A DNA stretch of 8,373 nucleotides, taken from positions 1 to 8,373 of the forward strand of contig JAPUIV010000234.1 in NCBI GenBank assembly GCA_027296665.1, read 5' to 3'. Shown in pieces: positions 1 through 5,727 of the stretch (position 1 is the first letter of the stretch; every line of letters begins with the position of its first letter). Below the pieces are notes generated by a model. The model ran no database searches. It saw only the letters and a program-made list of their open reading frames with translations, and was not told the DNA's origin. Both the position numbers and the translations under genes were made by a program. This DNA comes from Acidobacteriota bacterium (GTDB lineage Bacteria > Acidobacteriota > Polarisedimenticolia > JAPUIV01).

Positions 1-1317
1 CACCAGGATCATCCGGCCGTCCTCCAGCCCCATGAAGGCGTTGAGCCCTGGGCCGCCGCCGGCCAGTGCGATGCCTCCGGTGTCCCATCCTCGACGCAGC
101 CAGTTATGTTCCTCCGGCAGCAGACGGTTCTCGAACATCGCCTCGAAGAAACGATAGAGGTCGTGAACGGTCGAGTAGCTCTTTCCCCAGGGGCCCCCTT
201 GCGCCGGTTCCAGGTAAATGTTCTTGTACAGATCTTCCGACTGCTCACCTTTCGGATCCATGTGGGTGTATCCCACCGCAACGTTCGGCTCCGGCCGGTC
301 GGTCTCGAAGAAACCCGTATCGTGCATCCCGGCCGGTCGGAAGATGTTGCGCTCCACGTAGTCGAAGTAGCTCCTCCCCGATATCTTCTCGATGATGGCG
401 CCCAGCACGGTGTAGCCAAAGTTCGAGTACTGCTCGCGACTGCCCGGCTCGAACTCCAGTGCCTTCGGTCCCCAGATGGGGATATAGTCGTCGACGTTCC
501 GGAGCTTGCGCATGGGAGTCTCGAAGTACTCGTCGGTGAAGTAGTCGCCGAGCCCCGAGCGATGGTCGAGCAGATGCTGGATCGACACCTCCTTGCGGAC
601 TTCGGCGTTGGGGTAGTCGGGCAGGTACTCTCCCACCGTGTCGCTGAGCGCCAGCTTGCCCTTCGCCAGAAGCTGCAGGATCGCCAGGCGCGTGTAGTCC
701 TTGTTGAAGGAGCCGACGTCGAATCTCGTTTTCAGCGTGTTGGAGACGTTAAACTCGCGACTCGCCAGGCCATAGGCGCCCTCGAAACGAACCTCTCCCC
801 GCTCGATGATCATCACGTTCCCGGAGAACAGATCCCGCTCCGCGAGATCCTTCAGGTAGCCGTTCAGCTCCCGCGAACGGTCCGGCCAGTTTCCGGAGGT
901 GAGCTGCAGATCCGGCAGATCCATCTGGGAGTCCTCCCCGGCCTCCAGGGTGATCTTCTGGATCTGATCTGGCTGCTCGGGGTCGAACCGGAAGGTCATC
1001 CGCCGCTGTCCCGGCTTCGACTGAATGACCAAAGTCACCTCCCCGGGCGCCTCGATCAGGACTCCCACGACCTGGATCGTGCCCAGGTGGTCGACCATCT
1101 GGGCGAAAGTCTCACGCCAATCGGACGCGGTCGAGAGCCGAAAATGTTTCGCGCGGAACCGTCCCATGGTTTCGACGACGCCGCTGTTGAACGCCTTCAC
1201 CCAGCCTATGGCGACCGCTTCTGCCTCGGCCTCGCCGCCTGTCGCCGGGACGGCAAGGAACATCAGGAAAGTGGCCAGAACCATCATCGGGCGGCGGAGA
1301 TTTTGAATTCGTCGCAT
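1..1317 (-). CDS. Exported serine hydrolase, beta-lactamase/PBP fold (C-terminus outside window)
   Basis: The minus-strand frame is open for 439 codons and runs off the left edge, so the C-terminus is missing. The start ATG (1317-1315) follows GGAGA at 1327-1323, five bases upstream. Residues 1-28 look like a signal peptide: a basic MRRIQNLRR head, a hydrophobic MMVLATFLMFLAV core, then PATGG. Residues about 35-128 form a small alpha/beta module I cannot name. The hydrolase domain starts near residue 148. It shows the nucleophile motif S203-F-N-K206 (SxxK), the second motif Y297-S-N299, and YSTVHDLYRF at 381-390, typical of this family. The third motif appears as AGGGPG (419-424), with Leu418 where many relatives have His. 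Proteins of this kind act in the periplasm as peptidases, esterases or PBP-like enzymes; the substrate cannot be read from sequence. Resistance to beta-lactams should not be assumed. Confidence 0.9.
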   Translation of the reverse strand, partial: MRRIQNLRRPMMVLATFLMFLAVPATGGEAEAEAVAIGWVKAFNSGVVETMGRFRAKHFRLSTASDWRETFAQMVDHLGTIQVVGVLIEAPGEVTLVIQSKPGQRRMTFRFDPEQPDQIQKITLEAGEDSQMDLPDLQLTSGNWPDRSRELNGYLKDLAERDLFSGNVMIIERGEVRFEGAYGLASREFNVSNTLKTRFDVGSFNKDYTRLAILQLLAKGKLALSDTVGEYLPDYPNAEVRKEVSIQHLLDHRSGLGDYFTDEYFETPMRKLRNVDDYIPIWGPKALEFEPGSREQYSNFGYTVLGAIIEKISGRSYFDYVERNIFRPAGMHDTGFFETDRPEPNVAVGYTHMDPKGEQSEDLYKNIYLEPAQGGPWGKSYSTVHDLYRFFEAMFENRLLPEEHNWLRRGWDTGGIALAGGGPGLNAFMGLEDGRMILV

Positions 1318-1357
1318 GTCTGTCTCCAATCTGAAATCACCTTTATTCCCTCTGTTT

Positions 1358-1386
1358 CTTACAAAAAAAGAGCAATTTTGTTTCAA
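1358..1386 (-). promoter_or_regulatory. Candidate sigma70-type promoter for the serine hydrolase
   Basis: Read on the minus strand, TTGAAA (1386-1381) is followed after exactly 17 bases by TGTAAG (1363-1358). The -35 box is good and the -10 box is weak (4 of 6). It lies in an AT-rich patch and would give a leader of about 33 bases that includes the GGAGA ribosome site. Confidence 0.35.
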
Positions 1387-1480
1387 AATCATTCATTCCA
1401 CCCATCCTACTTTTTTCCGGTGCCTAGTCCATGATCCTTGGCGTCCCGAGGGAAGCTCACGGAATCCTCACAGAGGAAAG

Positions 1481-1585
1481 AAGCCTGTGCTTTACGTAAG
1501 CGACGTCAAGAAAATGGCGCCTTTCTATCGTGATGTTCTTGGAACGGATATGATCGTTGCAGGCGTGAAGTTCGGCTCTCATGAG
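1481..1585 (+). pseudogene. Remnant of a VOC/glyoxalase-bleomycin resistance family gene
   Basis: The plus frame here encodes KPVLYVSDVKKMAPFYRDVLG and a short tail. This matches the first beta strand and helix of vicinal-oxygen-chelate proteins (pattern VxYVxDxxxxxxFYxxxLG), which are normally about 120-150 residues long. After about 25 matching residues the family pattern is lost, and the frame stops at 1640-1642. No good start codon or ribosome site precedes it; the in-frame ATG far upstream at 1316 lies inside the neighbour's promoter region. I read it as gene debris, not a working enzyme. The match is short and made by eye. Confidence 0.45.
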
Positions 1586-1608
1586 CCGACACCGGCCGAC
1601 CAGGAGAC

Positions 1609-1713
1609 GAAAGTTGGACGGCAGCGCTGGCGTATACGGTGATGAGCCGGGGCGCCGAGGCGGCCATCGCCGAGTACCGCCAAATTGGTCCGAAAACGGA
1701 GGCAAGGCCATGA
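1609..1713 (+). pseudogene. Possible 3' remnant of another protein (TPR-like helix)
   Basis: A second plus frame, different from the VOC frame, reads SWTAALAYTVMSRGAEAAIA followed by EYRQIGPKTEARP and a TGA at 1711-1713. The AEAAIAEYRQI part resembles the single TPR-like helix often found at the C-terminus of exported hydrolases. The frame is closed upstream by a stop at 1582-1584, so no complete gene exists. Its TGA overlaps the ATG of the next gene (ATGA, 1710-1713), as if it had once been the upstream member of an operon. The identification is weak and the stretch could be non-coding. Confidence 0.2.
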
Positions 1714-1982
1714 CAAAATATGAACGAAAATTAGCAATAAAGACTATACAACGGAAAAAACTCTTTCTAGTACTCTCCATCACGAGTGTAATTATTGGGT
1801 TAGGCTTTACAATACTTTACTCTTGGGAGGCATATTCTCAACCTAACTTCGACATAGGAATCCATTTTGTGCTGGTAGTTTTGATCCTTCTCAATGCCAG
1901 ACAGAACCTCCGCCAGTACAGTTATGCAAAAATACTGGAAATAGTGGGTTTGAGTGAAAGTGTCGTTACGAAAAAAACCTGA
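1710..1982 (+). CDS. Small protein with two predicted membrane segments, unknown function
   Basis: A 90-residue protein. The ATG is set by a strong ribosome site, GGAGG at 1698-1702, seven bases upstream, so the longer reading from 1581 is not used. Residues 1-17 are basic (KYERKLAIKTIQRKK). Residues about 18-38 (LFLVLSITSVIIGLGFTILY) and about 48-62 (DIGIHFVLVVLILL) are hydrophobic and should span the inner membrane as a hairpin. The charged tail NARQNLRQYSYAKILEIVG would then face the cytoplasm, on the same side as the N-terminus. I do not recognise a characterised family. The codons are clearly richer in A and T than the neighbours outside the 1.7-2.7 kb stretch, which suggests a foreign origin. 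The glycosyltransferase starts 75 bases downstream on the same strand, so co-transcription is possible. Confidence 0.7.
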   Translation: MTKYERKLAIKTIQRKKLFLVLSITSVIIGLGFTILYSWEAYSQPNFDIGIHFVLVVLILLNARQNLRQYSYAKILEIVGLSESVVTKKT

Positions 1983-1994
1983 CAGGACAAATAC

Positions 1995-2020
1995 ACTCGG
2001 CCCAATCCCAAGGCCTGAGT
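1995..2020 (+). other. Hairpin between the small membrane gene and the glycosyltransferase
   Basis: ACTCGGCC (1995-2002) pairs with GGCCTGAGT (2012-2020), leaving one bulged base and a nine-base loop. No T run follows, so it is not a standard intrinsic terminator. It could stabilise or attenuate a transcript, or be chance. Confidence 0.3.
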
Positions 2021-2057
2021 CCGGCGGAAGAGACGTTATCGGACCAAGGATGAGGAA

Positions 2058-3597
2058 ATGCAAGATCTGACGCCATTCGGAAAGCCAATCGGAATTCTCC
2101 ATGGGTATCATCTCGATGGGTCTGGAAGCTGTATCTACGTCCGAAACATCACCAGGGAATTTTGCCGCATGGGAGTGGACGTCGTTCTCCTTTGTCAGGA
2201 ACCGGAGCCGGAGAAGTACGATTTTCTCAACGAAGCCTACGTTTACCCGATAAAAGGTAAGCCGGAAACATTGTTTAAAAGAAAGAACAAATTCAGAGGA
2301 AAGGGGATCTTCATCCGAACCTCCTTGCCCCATGGATTGTTACCGGTTTACGTCGAGGGTAAGTTTCTCGGTTTCGAGAATATAAAAACTTTTCCCCGAA
2401 TGACCAACCAGGAGCTTCAGGACTACATCCAGGGAAATGTCGCTACCCTCAAGGAAGTGGTAAGGAAGTATTCTATTAAAACTCTCTACGCCAACCACAT
2501 CATCATGATGCCCTACATCGCCTACCTGGTGAAAAAGGATCTGAAAAACCTCAGGTATTTCTTGATCCCGCACGGGAGTGAAATCGAGTACACGATCAAG
2601 AAGGATAATAGGTATTTCCCCCTGGCCGAGGAGGCCCTTTCTCATTCCAACGGGATCATTTTTGGGCAGTCGGGAAATGACCCGGAGAATTTCAGAACTC
2701 TTCAAAAATTCCCATCGCTTTCAAAAAAAAATACATCGGATTTCCATGGGTGTGGACGCGGATTTTTTCTCCTCTCCCTTGAAAATGACCCCAGAATTCC
2801 GATTGGAGGCGTTAAAGAAAGAGATAAATCGGCAACGAGAATTGAAGTCGACAGCCGTAACCTTCGTAACCTCGGGAAAAACCATTTTGTATTTCGGAAG
2901 CTTGATTCTCGGGAAAGGGGTACAGGATCTTGTTGTTCTCGCTCCCCTCCTCCTCCGGGAAGTTCCTGACCTGAAAATTGTCATTTCGGGATCCGGCAAG
3001 CACAGACCCTTCTTCCAGGAAATGATCCGCCTGCTTCAGGCCGGAGAAGAAAGGAAGTTTTTTGTCGAGATCGATCGAATCGATCGGAATACCAAGGAGA
3101 AATTCGCCGATCCATTTCTTTTTCTTCACGGATTCTTCAATTCCGTTCCAAGATCCGAATACTTTTCCATTTGCTCTTCCTTCCCCTGGTCCCGGAGGGT
3201 GATTTTCCCGGGATATTTGAAACATCCCGCCCTGAGGTATCTCCTGTGCCTCAGCGATTTGGCCGTCTTTCCTTCCATCGTCAAGGAGGCTTACCCCCTT
3301 GCTCTTCTGGAAGCCCTTTCTGCGGGTATGTTTCCCATCGTCTCCGATTCGGCCGGATTGGGGGAGGGCATTGATCTGCTCGAGGGGCTATTCCCGAAGC
3401 AGGTGACGGGGCTCATGCGGGTTCCGTTGGAAGAAAAGAAAAAAATCCAGGTGATGGAGAAGCACCTCCTCAAAGCATTTGAGGTCCAGGACACCGGAAT
3501 GAGAAAACAGATGGTTCAATACATCCGGGAAAACTACAGCTGGAATCGGGTGTGTGAAAGGCTTTTGAAAGTTTTCGCAGCCGGGGCACAAGGTTAG
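2058..3597 (+). CDS. GT4-family glycosyltransferase, frameshifted at an A9 run
   Basis: Frame one (ATG 2058, AAGGA at 2046-2050) covers the N-terminal half and stops at 2969. The C-terminal half lies in the next frame, which ends at 3597. Removing one A from 2723-2731 joins them into 512 residues. The N-terminal GT-B domain begins IGILHGYHLDGSGSCIYVRN, an acceptor-side glycine motif, and contains HGSEIEYT (172-179). The C-terminal nucleotide-sugar domain shows ISMGVDADFF (228-237), ILYFGSLILGKG (276-287), KIVISGSG (306-313), and the EX7E motif E410-AYPLALL-E418 followed by ALSAG. Length and order fit a complete group 1 (GT4) enzyme that transfers a sugar from a nucleotide donor in the cytoplasm; donor and acceptor are unknown. 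Without correction, translation would give a 303-residue product lacking the donor domain. The shift may be a real inactivation, transcript slippage or a sequencing error. Confidence 0.85.
2723..2731 (+). other. Nine-A run at the frameshift point in the glycosyltransferase gene
   Basis: Nine consecutive A follow TC at 2721-2722. With nine A the frame reads SKKNTSD and loses the family pattern; with eight it reads SKKIHRISMGVD, the normal junction into the GT4 donor domain. Poly-A runs of this length are well-known sites of RNA polymerase slippage, of replication slippage and of homopolymer sequencing errors. Confidence 0.8.
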
Positions 3598-3621
3598 ATC
3601 TCGACACCCATCCCAGGATTA

Positions 3622-3650
3622 TTGCGGCAGGCCGGTGCTGGGGGTATAGT
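3622..3650 (+). promoter_or_regulatory. Candidate sigma70-type promoter for the short exported-protein ORF
   Basis: TTGCGG (3622-3627) is followed after exactly 17 bases by TATAGT (3645-3650). The -10 box matches 5 of 6 and the -35 box 3 of 6. Transcription would begin near 3657, about 30 bases before the GTG at 3688, with GGGGAG at 3672-3677 in the leader. Confidence 0.4.
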
Positions 3651-3687
3651 TGTGTTTTGAGAACCCGGAACGGGGAGATGAACAAAC

Positions 3688-4023
3688 GTGCCTATTTCCG
3701 GGCAGGTAAAGGGATCTCGTTTCCAGGCGGCACGAATCTCGGTATGGATTCTGGCCATTCTCAGCCCTTGGCCCCTCCTGCCCCCGGCCTTCGGGACGAA
3801 CTGGGAATGGCGGGCGGAGTTCACCCCGGCCAGCTCCCGGGAGATGGCTGCCCAGTACGAGGAACTCCATTCCCTCCGGCTGGAAGGCGTCCGGGGGTTT
3901 CCCGTCAAGGATGTTCACCGGCTCTTTTCACCTACCATCAGGGAAAGGAGCCAGACATGTCCGAACGCAATGTCGTGCAGCAGATCCGACGGGCCACCCG
4001 GAGACGGTTTTCGGCTGGAATAA
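3688..4023 (+). CDS. Short exported-protein ORF, apparently cut at its 3' end by an IS remnant
   Basis: The ORF has 111 codons and starts at GTG 3688, with GGGGAG at 3672-3677 and a plausible promoter upstream. After a basic head (VKGSRFQAAR) comes a hydrophobic stretch, ISVWILAILSPWPLLPPAFG (residues 17-36), that looks like a signal peptide ending near AFG. The presumed mature part reads TNWEWRAEFTPASS, then REMAAQYEELHSLRLEGVRG. From about residue 75 onward it overlaps, in another frame, the start of an IS3-type OrfA and its ribosome site, and the tail is rich in C, S, P and G. The natural gene was therefore probably longer, and its 3' part was replaced when the element inserted. I do not recognise the family. 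An ATG at 3678 lies in a different frame and opens onto an unconvincing protein. Confidence 0.4.
   Translation: MPISGQVKGSRFQAARISVWILAILSPWPLLPPAFGTNWEWRAEFTPASSREMAAQYEELHSLRLEGVRGFPVKDVHRLFSPTIRERSQTCPNAMSCSRSDGPPGDGFRLE
3957..4016 (+). mobile_element. IS3-family transposase OrfA, first 20 codons only
   Basis: The ATG at 3957 has an excellent ribosome site, AAGGAG at 3945-3950, six bases upstream. It opens a frame reading MSERNVVQQIRRATRRRFSA. This is how many IS3-family OrfA proteins (IS2-like helix-turn-helix) begin, where FSA is followed by EEKIRIVLEGLRG. Here the match stops right after FSA: the next codons read GISPCSPILQRL, which is not transposase. The rest of OrfA, all of OrfB and the right end are absent, so the element is dead. 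The left end may lie near 3912, where a TG-starting GC/T-rich stretch begins, but no partner repeat is present to prove it. The match is from memory of the family. Confidence 0.6.
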
Positions 4024-4035
4024 GCCCTTGTAGCC

Positions 4036-5727
4036 CTATCCTTCAAAGACTTGGTTTGGTGTGCCTTCGCGGTGGGCGTAGGCCGGAGTCGTCCTCAAGC
4101 GAGAGTCCACGACTGGACCTCCCACGGTGAAGTGGTACAGATCCTGGTAGCGATGGTTGGACAAACCGACGATCTGGTGGAGAACATCGTCGAAGAAACA
4201 GCCGATCCCGGTGGCCCCGATACCCGCTGCCTCCGCCTCCAGGTATAGCACCTGGCCGATGGCGCCCGCCTCCCAATGGAGCCGCTTGTAAAACCACCCT
4301 CCCCATTTTTTCAGACCCGGTTCGAATTCCGCCAGCATCGCCAGGGCAAAGGCTCCATCCGCGGCGATGGCCTGGTGACAGGAGACGTTCTGAGCCTCGT
4401 TCCGGCAGTCAACCGGGGAAAGACGGTACAGGGGCAAGGCATCCGGGCATCCCGCCGGCCGGGACCACGCGAACTTCGAATGCATGGCCCCCTTCAACGT
4501 CTTCAATGCCTCGGGATCGCGGACGAGACAAAAGATCCCCGGTCCGAGCCGGTCCACGCGGTGCACGAAAAGGACGAGATGGATCGCGGGCTTCCAGGGC
4601 AGAGAACTGAACGGGAGGCGATCCGGCCGCGGCAGGACCCGCGCGAGCATGCGATAGAAAGTCTCACGATCCAAACCGGTTTGACCGTCCATGGCCACCG
4701 CGCTCCGACGTTGGCGAATGATCTGGCGGGCGGATACCGATCTCGGCCGGGTCGGAGGAGTAGCTTGTTTCTCCGGACGTGATTCCCAATATGATTCTGG
4801 CGGAGGCTCTATCCGGGCACTGGCACCCGCGACCGCATCGATGATCGGCCATGCATGGTGCTCTTTGCTGAGCTGGTTGGGCGCACCCGACATCGGTACC
4901 TGAGACAGGCGTTCCTGAAGATCCGGATCGAGATGATGGAGCCGGCGCAGTTCCAGCGGAAAGGTTCCGCCAGCCGGGTAGATACTGAGCAGGCAGTCTG
5001 ACTGTTCGGCCTCCACACCCTTCTGGTTGGCGATCCCCAGCAGGGCGGACAACTCGGGATCGGTCCATCTTTCGAGCATGCTGGCTTTCCACCCCAGTAC
5101 GGAGGCGGCCAGGGTGACCGCCGCGATGGCATGACCGACGTCATGGTTGCAGTAGCGAAAGGCCCTTTCTCCGTATTTCCAGGACTCCCTCCAATGAATC
5201 GAGGTGAGGCCGAGGAGAATAGATCCCGATGGCAGGTTGCGGGTCAGCCCAGACCAGTCACGGCCCGAAATGGGAGTCCTCACCTCCAATCCGTGATGGA
5301 ACGGCGAGTAGTGATACAGAGCCGGGGTGTCGGATAATCCGGGAATTGCTCCGGCCAGGAGATACCCTTCCGTGGGATGAAGATTGCCACTGGAAGGGTT
5401 CACCCGTAATGACCATCGGGAGGGTCCGAATTCCTTCCATGCCGAAAGGGCGAGCGAATCATAGAAGAGCTGGGAGATGCTTGCCCGGTCGACAGGACGC
5501 GGCTCCGTAGAGTCGGGCCAATAGAGATTGTCGTAGGATGGCTCCGGGGTGGGGGGAACCTCTTCAAGAAGAAGGATCTCGGCCCCATCATATCTCCGGA
5601 AAGGATCGGGCTGGGTGTCCCAGTCCATATATCCCAGGGCGCGGGCGTAGCGGTCCGGATGGTGCTTGGTCCGTTCATGGTAGGCCAGGACCGTCTCCCA
5701 GCCCGTCAGAGGAAGGGTCGGCTTCAT
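4036..5727 (-). CDS. Tandem-domain SagB/ThcOx-type nitroreductase family dehydrogenase
   Basis: The protein has 563 residues. I choose the ATG at 5727 because it overlaps the upstream gene's stop (ATGA, 5727-5724) and opens into MKPTLPLTGWETVLAYHERTKHHP, a usual beginning for this group; a longer reading to 5913 lies wholly inside that neighbour. There are two nitroreductase folds. Domain 1 (about 76-265) has RWSLRVNPSSGNLHPTEGYL (104-123), an FMN-binding pattern, and RYCNHDVGHAIAAVTLAA (191-208). Domain 2 (about 333-545) has RQIIRQRRSAVAMDG (334-348) and WEAGAIGQVLYLEAEAAGIG (485-504). Nitroreductases normally dimerise; here both halves are in one chain. Characterised SagB/ThcOx proteins use FMN to oxidise azolines to azoles in RiPPs, but many members of this long form have no known substrate. 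It appears cytoplasmic. The coupling to the radical SAM gene implies a shared pathway. Confidence 0.88.
   Translation of the reverse strand: MKPTLPLTGWETVLAYHERTKHHPDRYARALGYMDWDTQPDPFRRYDGAEILLLEEVPPTPEPSYDNLYWPDSTEPRPVDRASISQLFYDSLALSAWKEFGPSRWSLRVNPSSGNLHPTEGYLLAGAIPGLSDTPALYHYSPFHHGLEVRTPISGRDWSGLTRNLPSGSILLGLTSIHWRESWKYGERAFRYCNHDVGHAIAAVTLAASVLGWKASMLERWTDPELSALLGIANQKGVEAEQSDCLLSIYPAGGTFPLELRRLHHLDPDLQERLSQVPMSGAPNQLSKEHHAWPIIDAVAGASARIEPPPESYWESRPEKQATPPTRPRSVSARQIIRQRRSAVAMDGQTGLDRETFYRMLARVLPRPDRLPFSSLPWKPAIHLVLFVHRVDRLGPGIFCLVRDPEALKTLKGAMHSKFAWSRPAGCPDALPLYRLSPVDCRNEAQNVSCHQAIAADGAFALAMLAEFEPGLKKWGGWFYKRLHWEAGAIGQVLYLEAEAAGIGATGIGCFFDDVLHQIVGLSNHRYQDLYHFTVGGPVVDSRLRTTPAYAHREGTPNQVFEG

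Noticed and set aside
106..1434. Plus-strand open frame of 442 codons
   Set aside because: It lies antisense to the serine hydrolase, whose frame has signal peptide, SxxK and YxN motifs. The plus frame has no recognisable domain, and in GC-rich DNA long antisense frames are common.
1800..2333. Minus-strand frame of 177 codons
   Set aside because: It is antisense to the membrane-protein gene and the glycosyltransferase N-terminus, both better supported by ribosome sites and motifs.
2578..2720. Separate gene start at ATG 2578 for the C-terminal half of the glycosyltransferase
   Set aside because: The first 45 or so codons (MKSSTRSRRIIGIS and onward) do not fit the family, while the other frame over the same bases does. 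The second frame becomes family-like only after the A9 run.
3612..3643. CCCAG...CTGGG inverted repeat after the glycosyltransferase as a terminator
   Set aside because: The stem is only five base pairs with a loop over 20 bases and no T run. It also overlaps the better-supported promoter at 3622-3650.
3657..4130. Plus-strand frame of 157 codons
   Set aside because: Only the part from 3957 to 4016 is meaningful, as the IS3 OrfA start. The rest is low-complexity P, G and R rich, and it ends inside the opposite-strand SagB gene.
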